Shown here piece after piece: positions 9,141-18,982 of a DNA stretch of 64,000 nt. Below the pieces are notes generated by a model that saw only the letters and a list, made by a program, of their open reading frames with translations, was not told where the DNA came from and searched no databases. A program made the position numbers and the translations under genes. How positions within the stretch are numbered: position 1 is the stretch's first letter; every line of letters starts with the position of its first letter. Source of the stretch: Neobacillus massiliamazoniensis (GTDB lineage Bacteria > Bacillota > Bacilli > Bacillales > Cytobacillaceae); the NCBI RefSeq assembly GCF_001048695.1, contig NZ_CVRB01000001.1, positions 1,612,001 through 1,676,000 of the forward strand, given 5' to 3'.

Positions 9141-12100
9141 CTATTTCAACACATTAAAATACCGTGCCTCTGGATGAGCAAACACCATTGCCGAAACGGA
9201 CGCTTCCGGTTCCATCATGCAACCATCTGTAAGCTCAACCCCAATCTCTTCGGGCCGTAGTAACTTGAACAATTTTTTCTGGTCCTCCAAATCAGGACAT
9301 GCAGGGTAGCCAAACGAAAAGCGCTGGCCTTGATAATGGGCAGCAAATCGATCTTTCATCGTAAAATCCAGTGGATCCGGGAATCCCCATCGGTCACGCA
9401 TTTGCCGGTGAATTAATTCTGCAAATCCTTCTGCCGCCTCAAGTGCCAATGCTTGAAGAGCGTGACTTTCAAGATATCGACCTTCCGCTTTATAGTGGTC
9501 AGCTTTTTCACGAATTCCTCTTCCGGCAGTTACTGTAAAGAATCCAACATAATCCTTTACGCCGCTGTCAACCGTTTTAATGAAATCTGCTAAACATAAG
9601 TGTGGTGCCGATTCCTGTCGGGGAAAATCAAAAGTTTCAATCACCCTTTCTGGTGATTCTGGGTCATAAACATAAATCTTATTTCCGTCAGACTGGGCCG
9701 GGAAAAACTGATAGATTGCCGCCGGAGAAATCCATTCCTTATTTTCTAACAGTAATTGGTCAACTACTTCTTTTACCTTCCATGCTTTTTCATCTTTTTC
9801 AGCAAGTAATTTAGAAATCTTACCTTTCACGCCAAGATGGTGACCAAGCAGCATTTGCATATTAATATATGGCTCAATATGAGAAAGTGAATACGATTTT
9901 AAGACATGTTTTTTCGTATCCTTTGGAACAAAAACAGGTACCTTAGTAGAAACAGTTGACTTTATTTTAACCGCTACAGAACTAACCGCTTTTTGCTGAA
10001 TTTCAATAAACGTCCCGATGGAATCTATTTTTTCAGAGCGTTCCACAACAAGTTTTTCATATTCCTCTGGGGATTGTAGCTGGTTCGCTAGCGCCAAGCC
10101 TGTCATTGCATCTTTTGCGTAAAGGACAAGTCCGTCATATTCCTTGGCAATTTTCGTTTCTGTAAATTTCCGCGATAAAGCGGCACCGCCAACTAAAATC
10201 GGCAAAGAAATTCCTGCCTCCTTCATATCCTGGGCTGTTAACACCATTTGCTGGGCGGATTTTACGAGCAAGCCGGATAAGCCAACAATGTCTGGTTTTA
10301 CGTCACGGATGGCTTGAATCAATTCGGTCGGTGATACTTTTATGCCGAGGTCTTTCACATCATAGCCATTATTGCTCAGGATGATGTCGACAAGATTTTT
10401 TCCGATATCATGAACATCGCCTTTAACCGTTGCCAGAAGAACTTTTCCTTTTGATGCAGAAGCATCGCCTTTTTCCATAAACGGCTCTAAAAAGGCAACC
10501 GATGCTTTCATTACTTCCGCACTTTGGAGAACCTCAGCAACAATTAATTGATTATCATTAAAGAGGCGGCCGACTTCTTTCATGCCCACCATTAATGGCC
10601 CATTAATAATATCTAGCGGCGCGGGATACGTATCCAAAGCCACTTCTAAATCCGGTATCAATCCTTCTTTTGTTCCTTCAACAACATAATGGGCGAGCCG
10701 CTCCTCTAGACTCATATTTAGAACGGCCACTTTTGCCTCTTTCTTTTTATCGCGGTAAAAGTCTGTAAAGGTTGCGAGTGTTTCTTCAGTCGTTTTAAAA
10801 AGCAAATTCTCCGCTAATTCAACTTCTTCCTTTGAGATTGAAGCAAACCGCTCCAATTTTTCCGTATTCACAATCGCATAATCAAGCCCAGCCAATGTGC
10901 AGTGGTAGAGGAAGACGGAATTTAATATTTCTCTTCCTACAGGTGGCAGTCCGAATGATACATTGCTAATCCCAAGTATTGTTTGAACGCCCGGCAAATG
11001 CTCTTTAATAAGCCGAATTCCTTCAACGGTCGCTTGAGCGGATCCAATATATTGCTCATCACCAGTACCAACTGGAAAAACTAGTGGGTCAAAAATTAAA
11101 TCCTGCGGCTTCAGCTTGTATTTATGAACTAATAAATCATAAGAACGCTTGGCAATTTCTAGTTTCCGCTCAGCGCTAACACCCATACCTTTTTCATCAA
11201 TTGTCCCAACTACTACTGCTGCGCCGTACCGATGAATAAGGGGAACAACTGCTTGAAACCGATCTTCACCGTCCTCAAGGTTGATTGAATTGATAATGGC
11301 TTTTCCCTGCGAATATTTAAGTGCTTTTTCACTGACTTTTTCGTCTGTTGAGTCGATTACGAGTGGCGCCTTTATTTTCTTTACAACCTCTTTCATGAAG
11401 TTTTCCATGTCGATGATTTCATCGCGGTCGGGGTCAGCAAGGCAAATATCAATAACATGGGCACCGCCCTTTACTTGTGCCCGAGCAATTTCAGCTGCTT
11501 CCTCAAATTTCCCTGTGGAGATTAGCCGTTTGAATTTTCGGGAGCCAATCACATTGGTACGTTCGCCAACCATAATGGGACGCAATGTTGGATCATCATA
11601 AATAAATGGTTCGATACCTGACACCATATGTGCAGTGGTAGACTCAAACACTCGCGGTTTATACTGTTTCATCGCTTCTGCAATCGCACGGATATGGTCA
11701 GGAGTTGTACCGCAGCAGCCTCCAACAATATTTAACCAGCCATGTGAAGCAAAATCGGACAGTTTTTTCGCAAGTGACTCGGGTGTTTCGTGATAGTGTC
11801 CTTCCTCATCAGGCAATCCCGCATTTGGATAACAGCTGACGGCTGTCCCAGCAAGACCCGCAAGCGAGCGGATATGATCCTGCATAAATTCAGGACCAGT
11901 GGCACAGTTTAAGCCGACCGCAATCGGCTGCATATGCTCAACCGAAATATAAAAAGCTTCAATCGATTGTCCTGCGAGTGTTGTGCCCATAGGCTCAATT
12001 GTTCCTGACAACATCAGCGGCAAGGCTTTACCGGTTTTTTCAAACGCCCTTGATATTCCGATATAGCCAGCCTTCACGTTCAACAAATCCTGACTCGTTT

Positions 12101-12584
12101 CTAGCAAAAGAAGGTCGGCACCGCCATCAATCAAGCCAATTGCTTGTTCCTCATAGGCTATGGCAAGGGCATCAAAAGTTGTTCCACCGGTAACACTTAA
12201 GGTTTTGGTGGTTGGACCCATCGAACCGGCCACAAATCGAGGCCAATCCCGAGTTGAAGCCTCTAAAGCTGCTTTTTTAGCAATTTGTGCCGCCTGTTTG
12301 TTAATTTCATAAGCTTTAAATCCAAGCTCATATTCATCAAGGACAATACTGGTTGCCCCAAAAGTATTTGTTTCAATAATATCAGCACCAGCCCGTAAAT
12401 ATTCAAGGTGGATTCGTTCAATTACCGAAGGAGCGGTTAGATTAAGCTGTTCATTGCAGCCTTCATACTGCTCACCACCAAAGTCGAGAGCGGAGAGTTC
12501 AGCCTGCTGCAACATGGTCCCCATGGCACCGTCCATGACGAGAATTCGTTTGTTCAGTTGATCAATAAATGGTGTTTTCGACAT
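9141..12584 (-). CDS. metH: Cobalamin-dependent methionine synthase
   Basis: Transfers a methyl group from 5-methyltetrahydrofolate to homocysteine through cobalamin. In order it has a homocysteine-binding domain with the zinc motif GGCCGTTP (around residue 291), a pterin-binding domain (from about residue 340, [12 protein letters not shown]), a B12-binding domain with DVHDIGKN supplying the cobalt-ligand His (around residue 723) and the C-terminal reactivation domain. With the ATG at 12584 it is 1147 residues, the usual length. That start has GAGGAGG seven bases upstream; a longer in-frame start at 12611 has none. It overlaps the end of yitJ by 23 bases and ends beside the repeat array. Confidence 0.95.
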   Translation of the reverse strand: MSKTPFIDQLNKRILVMDGAMGTMLQQAELSALDFGGEQYEGCNEQLNLTAPSVIERIHLEYLRAGADIIETNTFGATSIVLDEYELGFKAYEINKQAAQIAKKAALEASTRDWPRFVAGSMGPTTKTLSVTGGTTFDALAIAYEEQAIGLIDGGADLLLLETSQDLLNVKAGYIGISRAFEKTGKALPLMLSGTIEPMGTTLAGQSIEAFYISVEHMQPIAVGLNCATGPEFMQDHIRSLAGLAGTAVSCYPNAGLPDEEGHYHETPESLAKKLSDFASHGWLNIVGGCCGTTPDHIRAIAEAMKQYKPRVFESTTAHMVSGIEPFIYDDPTLRPIMVGERTNVIGSRKFKRLISTGKFEEAAEIARAQVKGGAHVIDICLADPDRDEIIDMENFMKEVVKKIKAPLVIDSTDEKVSEKALKYSQGKAIINSINLEDGEDRFQAVVPLIHRYGAAVVVGTIDEKGMGVSAERKLEIAKRSYDLLVHKYKLKPQDLIFDPLVFPVGTGDEQYIGSAQATVEGIRLIKEHLPGVQTILGISNVSFGLPPVGREILNSVFLYHCTLAGLDYAIVNTEKLERFASISKEEVELAENLLFKTTEETLATFTDFYRDKKKEAKVAVLNMSLEERLAHYVVEGTKEGLIPDLEVALDTYPAPLDIINGPLMVGMKEVGRLFNDNQLIVAEVLQSAEVMKASVAFLEPFMEKGDASASKGKVLLATVKGDVHDIGKNLVDIILSNNGYDVKDLGIKVSPTELIQAIRDVKPDIVGLSGLLVKSAQQMVLTAQDMKEAGISLPILVGGAALSRKFTETKIAKEYDGLVLYAKDAMTGLALANQLQSPEEYEKLVVERSEKIDSIGTFIEIQQKAVSSVAVKIKSTVSTKVPVFVPKDTKKHVLKSYSLSHIEPYINMQMLLGHHLGVKGKISKLLAEKDEKAWKVKEVVDQLLLENKEWISPAAIYQFFPAQSDGNKIYVYDPESPERVIETFDFPRQESAPHLCLADFIKTVDSGVKDYVGFFTVTAGRGIREKADHYKAEGRYLESHALQALALEAAEGFAELIHRQMRDRWGFPDPLDFTMKDRFAAHYQGQRFSFGYPACPDLEDQKKLFKLLRPEEIGVELTDGCMMEPEASVSAMVFAHPEARYFNVLK

Positions 12585-14424
12585 TGCTGTTCCTCCTCGT
12601 ATCATTTGCACGCTCCCGGGCGTATAAAGCTAGTTCCCTGGTAAGCTCATAACGTAAAAATGGTGTAATTAAATAAATACCATTAAAAAGGTCGAGTGCT
12701 GCATCTATTAATGATTTTGTAATCTGAAGCCCTTCTTGAACAGCTTGGAGTGGGTGGTCATTCCATTTGGCCATCTGATCACGAATAGAATCGGTAATTT
12801 TAATGCCTGGAACTTCGTTGTGCAGGAATTCAGCATTTCTAGAGCTCGTCAGTGGCATTAAGCCAATATAGATGGGGGCATCAAGATGTTTTGTATTTTC
12901 ATAGATTTCTAGCAGCTTTTCTTCTGAAAAAACAGGTTGGGAGATAAAATAATCAGCCCCATATTGAATCTTTTTCTCAAGTCGTTTGACTGCTTTTTCG
13001 AGGGAGCGAACATTCGGGTTAAAGGCAGCAGCAATACTAAACGCAGTTTTTTGCCCGAGATCTTTTCCGGAAAAAGACAAGCCATCATTTAACTGTTTGA
13101 TCATTTGAATCAGTTCAAATGAGGACACATCATAGACAGAGGATGCACCAGGGAAATCACCTACGCGGGCTGGATCGCCAGTGATTGCTAAAACATCATT
13201 CATCCCAAGCGTATGAAGCCCCATTAAATGAGATTGCAAGCCAATCAGATTACGATCTCTACATGAAATATGAATGAGTGGCCTTATTGCTAATTCGCTT
13301 TTAAGCAAATATCCTAATGATTCATTTGAAATCCGGACAGTAGCGAGGGAATTATCTGCTAATGTAATCGCATCAATACCTGCTTTTTTCAGTTCTTTTG
13401 CCCCTTCAAAAAATTTTCTCGTATCGAGCTTCCTTGGGGGATCTAATTCAACAATGACAGAAGGTCTTTCCTTCACAATTTCTTGTAAAGGAGGACAGTC
13501 TCTTTTTGGAGAACGAGCTTCACTCACGATTTTCTTCGGTTTGAAATGGACGACCTTTTCCGAAATTGGAGCACTGTTTTTTAATTCAGAGGCAAAGGCT
13601 CTGATGTGCTCGGGTGTCGTACCGCAGCAGCCTCCGAGAAGGCGGATGCCTTGATGACGAAAGCTTTGTGCTGATTGCCGAAAATAATCTGCATCTCCTT
13701 CATAATGAAATTTCCCATCGTTGTAAGAGGGCAGACTTGCATTAGGATAGGCGGACAGATAGGCATGTGACGGCAGCTCAATTTGCTCAAGGGTCAGCAG
13801 CATATGGTGTGGTCCAAGCCTACAGTTTAAACCAATCACATCGGCACCGAGGCCTTCGAGTCTTTTTAAAGCATCATTAACAGGTAGTTGATTTTGCAAA
13901 ATTCCCGTCTCCTGTAGGGATACTTGAGCAATAATGGGCAGCTTCGTTTCTTTTCTGGCTATGGTTAGCACTGTTTCAAGCTCTTCAAGGTCATAAAAGG
14001 TTTCAAGCAATAATCCGTCTACTCCTTCGAGTAAAAGACAATATAATTGCTCACGGAAGCTTCGTTTTATTTCTTCAATTGTAATGGTGGTGGGCTTGAT
14101 GCCACGATTGCCGCCAATCGTTCCTAGTACATAGGCATTACTCCCGGCTACCGTTTTCGCGTTCTTTACTGCTGCACTATTTATCTCTTTTACCGAGTCT
14201 TCAAGCCCGTACCGCCCGAGCTTTAGATAGTTTGCAGCATAGGTATTCGTTTGAATCACATCAGCCCCGGCCTCAATATAGGCTTGATGGATATGCTGGA
14301 TTTGTTCTGGATGGGAGAGATTCAATTCCTCAAAACAACAATCCGTTCCATATGAATAGAGCAGGGTCCCCATGGCACCATCGGCGATTAAGATTTGATT
14401 TTTTAATTTTTCTAAAAAGCTCAT
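12562..14424 (-). CDS. yitJ: Bifunctional homocysteine S-methyltransferase / methylenetetrahydrofolate reductase (YitJ type)
   Basis: The N-terminal ~300 residues form a homocysteine methyltransferase domain with the zinc motif [10 protein letters not shown] (around residue 266). The C-terminal ~300 residues form a MetF-like methylenetetrahydrofolate reductase ([21 protein letters not shown], then QPVFSEEKL). It makes 5-methyltetrahydrofolate for the following MetH and may methylate homocysteine itself. The 620-residue length fits B. subtilis YitJ. The start has CGAGGAGAATCATA before ATG, and its first base overlaps the end of metC. In this window it has no riboswitch of its own, so it seems to depend on the S-box upstream of metI. 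Confidence 0.93.
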   Translation of the reverse strand: MSFLEKLKNQILIADGAMGTLLYSYGTDCCFEELNLSHPEQIQHIHQAYIEAGADVIQTNTYAANYLKLGRYGLEDSVKEINSAAVKNAKTVAGSNAYVLGTIGGNRGIKPTTITIEEIKRSFREQLYCLLLEGVDGLLLETFYDLEELETVLTIARKETKLPIIAQVSLQETGILQNQLPVNDALKRLEGLGADVIGLNCRLGPHHMLLTLEQIELPSHAYLSAYPNASLPSYNDGKFHYEGDADYFRQSAQSFRHQGIRLLGGCCGTTPEHIRAFASELKNSAPISEKVVHFKPKKIVSEARSPKRDCPPLQEIVKERPSVIVELDPPRKLDTRKFFEGAKELKKAGIDAITLADNSLATVRISNESLGYLLKSELAIRPLIHISCRDRNLIGLQSHLMGLHTLGMNDVLAITGDPARVGDFPGASSVYDVSSFELIQMIKQLNDGLSFSGKDLGQKTAFSIAAAFNPNVRSLEKAVKRLEKKIQYGADYFISQPVFSEEKLLEIYENTKHLDAPIYIGLMPLTSSRNAEFLHNEVPGIKITDSIRDQMAKWNDHPLQAVQEGLQITKSLIDAALDLFNGIYLITPFLRYELTRELALYARERANDTRRNSNVENTIY

Positions 14425-15614
14425 TATGATTCTCCTCGTTGCAATACCAATTGTTTGGCACGGACCTTCTCAAACGCTTGGGAAAAATCATGGATCAGGT
14501 CATCCACGTTTTCAAGTCCAACTGATAAACGAATCAGACTGTTCTTGATTCCTCGCTTTTCTCTTTCGGTTTGCGGCATGGCTGCGTGCGACATCTTGGC
14601 AGGGTATGATAAAATCGATTCCACCGCACCTAAGCTAACTGCAAAGACAGGGATTTTCACGTTCGCGACAAAAGTTCTAAGTGCTTCTTCATTCACAAAA
14701 TCAAACGATAAAACAGCTCCCGAACCAGCTGCTTGATTTTTTTGCAAATGATGCTGCGGATGATGTTTGAGACCAGGATAATAAACTTTTTCAACAAGCT
14801 GATGTACATCCAAATAATTTGCTAGTTTCATAGCTGATTTTTGCGATTGCTCCAGGCGGACGTGAAGAGTCTTCAGGCCCCTAAGAACAAGCCAAGCATC
14901 CTGAACCCCAAGGACAGCTCCAAAGGAATTTTGCAAAAAGCCGAGCCGGGACGCTAAAATTTCGTCTTTTACAACCGCAAGACCTGCCACCACATCACTA
15001 TGCCCAGATAAAAACTTTGTTGCACTATGAAGAACAACATCTGCACCAAGCTCCAGCGGTCTTTGTAATTCTGGAGTAAGGAAAGTGTTATCAACAAAAG
15101 TTAATGCTTGAATTTCCTTCGCCAGTTCACTAATTGCTTTGATATCCGTCACCTTCATTAATGGATTTGAAGGGGTTTCTACATAAAATGCTTTTGTATT
15201 CTTCTTTATTGCATGTTTTACTTCATGTAAGTTGGTCATATCGATAAAGGTATGTTCAATACCAAATCTTGAAAGCACCTGGGTGACCATCCGGTACGTA
15301 CCGCCATAAACATCTTCGGTAATCACGACATGATCGCCGGAAGAAAGCAAAAGAAACGCTGTTGAAATCGCCGCCATACCTGAAGAAAAAGCAAATCCTC
15401 TTGTACCTCCCTCTAACTCAGCAATCACTTCCTCAAGCGCTTCCCTTGTTGGATTTAAACTACGACTATAATCATATTTTCCGAATTGATCGAGGTTCGT
15501 TTGATGAAAAGTAGAAGCATGTTGAATCGGCACGCTGACAGCGCCCGTAACAGGGTCTATTTTTTGGCGATTATGAAGGAGCTTTGTTTCAAAACAAAAA
15601 TCCTCACCTACCAT
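14424..15614 (-). CDS. metC: Cystathionine beta-lyase
   Basis: PLP enzyme of the Cys/Met metabolism family, cleaving cystathionine to homocysteine. Visible motifs are the PLP-phosphate-binding [10 protein letters not shown], the PLP-ring DNTFLTP, the PLP lysine in [12 protein letters not shown] and the C-terminal [14 protein letters not shown]. It is 396 residues long. It overlaps the end of metI by 11 bases and uses AAGGAGTGATGACGA before ATG. The order metI-metC matches B. subtilis, which favours beta-lyase over gamma-synthase activity. Confidence 0.9.
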   Translation of the reverse strand: MVGEDFCFETKLLHNRQKIDPVTGAVSVPIQHASTFHQTNLDQFGKYDYSRSLNPTREALEEVIAELEGGTRGFAFSSGMAAISTAFLLLSSGDHVVITEDVYGGTYRMVTQVLSRFGIEHTFIDMTNLHEVKHAIKKNTKAFYVETPSNPLMKVTDIKAISELAKEIQALTFVDNTFLTPELQRPLELGADVVLHSATKFLSGHSDVVAGLAVVKDEILASRLGFLQNSFGAVLGVQDAWLVLRGLKTLHVRLEQSQKSAMKLANYLDVHQLVEKVYYPGLKHHPQHHLQKNQAAGSGAVLSFDFVNEEALRTFVANVKIPVFAVSLGAVESILSYPAKMSHAAMPQTEREKRGIKNSLIRLSVGLENVDDLIHDFSQAFEKVRAKQLVLQRGES

Positions 15615-16725
15615 TCGTCATCACTCCTTCTTTTATATTGGTAAAAGCACGCTCAAGGTCGGAAATGATATCGTCTGCATCCTCAATTCCAACAGCAAAA
15701 CGCAATAATCGATTGCAGACACCTGCTTGGATGCGGACCTCCTCTGGAATATCTGCATGCGTTTGAGTAGCCGGATACGTAATGAAGCTTTCAGTACCGC
15801 CAAGGCTTTCGGCAAAGGAAATCAGTGATAAACCTTGGAGAAAGGGATTCACCCATGACGCATCTTGTAAGCGGAACGAAAGCATTCCTCCTCTGCCAGG
15901 GTAAAGAACATCGGTAATATCATCATGATTTGAAAGGAAATCAGCAATTTGTCGGGCGTTTTTTTCATGCCTTTCCATTCGAAGCGCCAAGGTTTTCATG
16001 CCCCGCATTAACAGCCACGAATCAAAAGGACTTAATACACCGCCTGCACCGTTATGATAAAGGGCGAGTGCCTGACATAATTCTTCACCTTTGGCAACAA
16101 TCAATCCGGCAAGGACATCATTATGACCACCTAAGTATTTCGTTGCACTATGGATCACAATATCTGCCCCAAGCCTGATGGGCTGCTGCAATAACGGGGT
16201 ATAAAAGGTATTGTCAACAATCAGCAAGATTTCATAACGCTTTGCAATTTCTGCAATTGCGCCAATATCAGATTGCTGCATGAGGGGATTTGTTGGGGTT
16301 TCGAGAAAGATGGCCTTTGTTTTTGGTGTAATCTTGCTTTCAATCTCATCTAGACAACATGTATTTACATAGTGACAAGTTAAGCCCCATTTTTTATAAC
16401 CCTTCTCTAATAAACGGTAGGTGCCGCCGTATAAATCCTTGCTTACGAGCCATTCATCTCCGGATTGGAATAAGGAAAGAATGGTAAAGATCGCCGCCAT
16501 CCCTGAGCTGCAGGCAAATCCTTGGTCACCACCTTCAAGGTCGGCAATCGTTTTTTCAAGGAGCTGGCGCGTTGGATTTCCAGTCCGAGAATAATCAAAC
16601 CCAGTGGATTGGCCAATACCCTCATGGCGGTAAGCTGTGGAAAGGTAGATGGGCGGATTGACCGTTCCTGTTACGGTTTCACTGCGATTCCCAATTTGAG
16701 CAAGTTTTGTTTCAATTTTGTACAT
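15604..16725 (-). CDS. metI: Cystathionine gamma-synthase / O-acetylhomoserine thiolyase
   Basis: First gene of the met operon, a paralogue of the following gene. It joins an activated homoserine to cysteine or sulfide. Family motifs are YSRTGNPTRQLLE, SSGMAAIFT, DNTFYTP, the PLP lysine in HSATKYLGGHND and LRFAVGIEDADDII. It has 373 residues, normal for MetI. AAAGGAGGTTTAATC precedes the ATG, and the S-box terminator lies immediately upstream. Confidence 0.9.
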   Translation of the reverse strand: MYKIETKLAQIGNRSETVTGTVNPPIYLSTAYRHEGIGQSTGFDYSRTGNPTRQLLEKTIADLEGGDQGFACSSGMAAIFTILSLFQSGDEWLVSKDLYGGTYRLLEKGYKKWGLTCHYVNTCCLDEIESKITPKTKAIFLETPTNPLMQQSDIGAIAEIAKRYEILLIVDNTFYTPLLQQPIRLGADIVIHSATKYLGGHNDVLAGLIVAKGEELCQALALYHNGAGGVLSPFDSWLLMRGMKTLALRMERHEKNARQIADFLSNHDDITDVLYPGRGGMLSFRLQDASWVNPFLQGLSLISFAESLGGTESFITYPATQTHADIPEEVRIQAGVCNRLLRFAVGIEDADDIISDLERAFTNIKEGVMTNGR

Positions 16726-16748
16726 GATTAAACCTCCTTTTTCTCAAC

Positions 16749-16778
16749 AAAAAAAGTCTTCTATAAGAAGAAGACTTT
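16749..16778 (-). terminator. S-box riboswitch terminator
   Basis: On the minus strand, AAAGTCTTCT pairs with AGAAGACTTT around a short loop and is followed by a seven-T run. The TCTTCTTAT in its 5' arm and loop is complementary to ATAAGAAGA at the 3' end of the aptamer's P1 strand, giving an explicit antiterminator. SAM binding should hold P1 closed and allow termination. Confidence 0.88.
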
Positions 16779-16805
16779 GTAAGGACTTATCACTTTGTCA
16801 TTCTT

Positions 16806-16916
16806 CTTATCTCGCAAATTACAAAATTTGCAGGAATTAGCACCTTTTCAATGGGCACGCCATTGAAGGTTGCTGAGGTGTCTTCGGGCCAGTCCCTCTA
16901 CCTCTCTTGATAAGAA
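16806..16916 (-). ncRNA. SAM-I (S-box) riboswitch aptamer
   Basis: On the minus strand the leader shows the S-box core in order: CTTATCAAGAGAGG, then GAGGGACTGGCCCG, AGCAACC, AAGGTGCTAATTCC and a closing GATAAG that pairs with the initial CTTATC to form P1. The terminator follows at once, then metI. It should switch the metI-metC-yitJ-metH operon off when S-adenosylmethionine is plentiful. Confidence 0.95.
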
Positions 16917-16944
16917 AATTAATATTTAGATTATTTATAAAATT

Positions 16945-16970
16945 TACAATATAATTAGCCGTTTTGTCAA
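16945..16970 (-). promoter_or_regulatory. Probable sigma-A promoter of the met operon
   Basis: A perfect TTGACA (-35, 16965-16970, minus strand) lies about 50 bases upstream of the S-box. The -10 is weaker (TAAATT or an overlapping GTAAAT at 17-18 bp). Placement fits transcription starting just before the riboswitch. Confidence 0.55.
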
Positions 16971-17052
16971 TTGTTTTTTTTTGATTGAAATTCTCTTGAA
17001 AATAAAAATTTATTTAAGTGTTCTAATTAAGAATAAAAAGAATTAAATATAT

Positions 17053-17160
17053 GAGGAACTATTTTGGGATGAAGCATATGTTCCTGGTAAACTGTTAGAT
17101 CCCAATATTCAAGTGGTATTGAAAAGATTAGAATTAAATGAAATTAACTTTATTTGTTGA
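17053..17160 (+). pseudogene. Possible gene remnant upstream of the EPS operon
   Basis: A short open stretch reads EELFWDEAYVPGKLLDPN and on to a TGA at 17158-17160. It looks like genuine coding sequence (hydrophobic pattern, a VPGKLLDPN turn) but has no start codon with a ribosome site, and a stop precedes it at 17044-17046. I do not recognise the parent protein. Its end overlaps the -35 box of the EPS promoter. Confidence 0.3.
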
Positions 17161-17185
17161 CTTGTTCTTTTTAAAGAACTACTAT
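17157..17185 (+). promoter_or_regulatory. EPS operon promoter with SinR-type operator between -35 and -10
   Basis: TTGACT (-35, 17157-17162) is followed after 17 bp by TACTAT (-10, 17180-17185). The spacer contains the inverted repeat GTTCTTT-TT-AAAGAAC (17164-17179). Both arms match the SinR half-site GTTCTYT perfectly. A bound SinR dimer would sit directly on the promoter. Confidence 0.8.
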
Positions 17186-17287
17186 TATAGTATAGATAAA
17201 AAATTAATGTTATTTACCAATAAAAAATGCGAAATTGGTAGTTGAGTGGATAAATCTTAAGAGATTACCTTTTTTTATATTCAAAAG

Positions 17288-17303
17288 GTTCTTTATTTAG
17301 AAC
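17288..17303 (+). promoter_or_regulatory. Second SinR-type operator in the EPS leader
   Basis: GTTCTTTATTTAGAAC has the same 7-2-7 layout as the upstream operator. The first arm is a perfect GTTCTYT; the second reads GTTCTAA on the other strand. It lies about 44 bases upstream of the first EPS gene and about 110 bp downstream of the promoter operator. Confidence 0.6.
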
Positions 17304-17346
17304 GTTTTTATGTGAATAATAAAATGACTTTTAAGAGGTGGATAAT

Positions 17347-18078
17347 ATGAGCTTCCATAATGCAAACAAAACGAATGCAAAGGATATTAATTTGAAAGAG
17401 TTATTTTACGTCATTAAAAAGAGGTTATGGATTGTTGTGGTCATAACATTCATTTCAACTGGACTGGGTACATACTATAGCTATTCACATAACACTTCCT
17501 TATATCAAGCTTCTTCAAGAATTATTATTGATACAACTCCAGACTATCGGAATACCCTTCAAGTAATCATTAAGGACTCAACCATATTAGGTAAGGTTGT
17601 GAAACAACTTGGATTACCTCAGTCACCAGAGGCGTTAGCTGGACAAATTACGGTTACAAGTATAGATAATACTCAAGTTGTCAGTATTGGTGTGACATAC
17701 ACGGACCCTAAACGTGCTGCAGATATTGCCAACACAACTGCTACCGTATTTAAGGCGGAGCTTCCAAATATTGTTAGTTCTAATAATGTTCGAGATGTTA
17801 GTATATTATCTAATGCTTCGGTAAACCCGGTACCCATTAATCACAATCAAAAAATGAAAATCGTGATTGCATTGGTGATTGGGGGCGTAATAGGCATTGG
17901 ACTAGCGTTTTTGTTAGATTCCCTTGATGATACATTAAGATCGAACAATGAAGTAGAGGAAATTTTGGGGTTGCCTGTTTTAGGAAGAGTTTCGCGAGCG
18001 AATAAAAAGAATTTGAAAAAGAAATATATTAAGCATGTAAATTTAGAAGCAAGAGGTGATACGGTTGGCTATAAATAA
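17347..18078 (+). CDS. epsA: EPS chain-length regulator / tyrosine-kinase modulator (EpsA/YveK type)
   Basis: Membrane adaptor of the polysaccharide export machinery, partner of the next protein. It has a Wzz domain: an N-terminal helix (about residues 27-45), an extracytoplasmic region, the Pro-rich NPVPINHN motif and a second helix (KIVIALVIGGVIGIGLAFLL). A cytoplasmic tail follows that should contact and activate the kinase. The ATG at 17347 is preferred because AAGAGGTGG lies upstream; an in-frame GTG at 17338 overlaps that ribosome site. It is the first gene of the EPS operon, and its end overlaps the next start. Confidence 0.9.
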   Translation: MSFHNANKTNAKDINLKELFYVIKKRLWIVVVITFISTGLGTYYSYSHNTSLYQASSRIIIDTTPDYRNTLQVIIKDSTILGKVVKQLGLPQSPEALAGQITVTSIDNTQVVSIGVTYTDPKRAADIANTTATVFKAELPNIVSSNNVRDVSILSNASVNPVPINHNQKMKIVIALVIGGVIGIGLAFLLDSLDDTLRSNNEVEEILGLPVLGRVSRANKKNLKKKYIKHVNLEARGDTVGYK

Positions 18079-18721
18079 GGGAAAGAGCAATATCCTAACA
18101 AAGAAACAACCATTAATAGCTTATTTTCACCCTGAGTCCATTATTTCTGAACAATATAGAATGATTCAGGCAAATATAAAATTTTCAATGACTGACAAAG
18201 GAAGCAAATCGTTTTTAATCACATCACCAAGCAAGGGGGAGGGCAAATCTACAACTGCTGCCAACTTAGCAGTCTCAATGGCCCAACAGAAAGAAAAGGT
18301 TTTACTAATAGATGCTAATTTAAGAAATCCTGGTCAACACTCCATATTTAAATTGCAAAATTCTATTGGATTAACGGATGTTCTAACCGGTAAATCACAT
18401 TTTTATGATGCTATTCAACATACAGAAATCGGTAGGTTAGATATATTAACAGGGGGTTCACTCACACATAACCCAGTAGAATTACTCTCATCACCTATGA
18501 TGAATGAATTATTTACCAACGCCTTAAAATCTTATGATGTCGTTTTAATTGATTCACACTCCGTGTTAGAGTTGACTGATACAAAACTATTAGCTAATCA
18601 ATGTAATGGGGTAGTATTAGTTATTCAAAGCGGAAAAACATTACAAGATTTAGCGTTTGAGGCGAAAAAAGTATTAGAATTCGCGAAGGCAAAGCTTATT
18701 GGTGTCATTGTCAATGAATGA
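18065..18721 (+). CDS. epsB: EPS BY-kinase-like ATPase (EpsB/CpsD type), lacking the tyrosine tail
   Basis: Cytoplasmic partner of EpsA. Walker A is SKGEGKSTTAAN, Walker A' is LLIDANLRNP and Walker B is VVLIDSH. The usual family sequence after Walker B is DTPPV; here it is DSHSV. The protein stops at IGVIVNE, where relatives continue into a C-terminal cluster of tyrosines that is autophosphorylated. That cluster is absent. TTG at 18065 is the better start, with AGAGGTG six bases upstream; GTG at 18056 lies inside that site. It has 218 residues. Confidence 0.88.
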   Translation: MAINKGKSNILTKKQPLIAYFHPESIISEQYRMIQANIKFSMTDKGSKSFLITSPSKGEGKSTTAANLAVSMAQQKEKVLLIDANLRNPGQHSIFKLQNSIGLTDVLTGKSHFYDAIQHTEIGRLDILTGGSLTHNPVELLSSPMMNELFTNALKSYDVVLIDSHSVLELTDTKLLANQCNGVVLVIQSGKTLQDLAFEAKKVLEFAKAKLIGVIVNE

Positions 18722-18789
18722 TTATCAATAAAAAATTTTAATTCAATTGTTCTTAATAGGGAACATAAGATGTTTTTTAAAGAATATAT

Positions 18790-18915
18790 AAAATTGGTGA
18801 TGTCTCCTCTCCGTTATCAATGGAGGCACTCGGTCATGCTGTGGGTTTAAGAGACCTTAGACGCAGGTCGTCAAGAGTGTGATGTGAGGGCGGGTTAGAT
18901 GCCCATTTACATAAA
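18790..18915 (+). ncRNA. EAR element (eps-associated RNA, epsC RNA)
   Basis: A GC-richer, structured stretch (GGTGATGTCTCCTCTCC, GGAGGCACTCGGTCATGC, then a GGGCGGGTTAGATGCCC hairpin) lies between the epsB-like and epsC-like genes. That is exactly where B. subtilis carries EAR, a processive antitermination RNA needed to read through terminators in the eps operon. The assignment rests on position, size and conserved-looking core; boundaries are approximate. Confidence 0.75.
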
Positions 18916-18982
18916 AAATGTTACTTATATGTCTTTTCCGGAAGGGATATAATTAACATTTTTTAAACAGAGGAGGGAATGT

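Noticed and set aside
13274..13654. Plus-strand open frame of 126 codons within yitJ
   Set aside because: It is the complementary shadow of a well-supported gene and has no ribosome site; similar shadows within metH, metI, galE and the nucleotidase gene were discarded for the same reason.
18749..18764. GTTCTTAATAGGGAAC as a further SinR operator
   Set aside because: Each arm has a mismatch to GTTCTYT and no promoter is visible around it; it may be a chance match just upstream of the EAR element.
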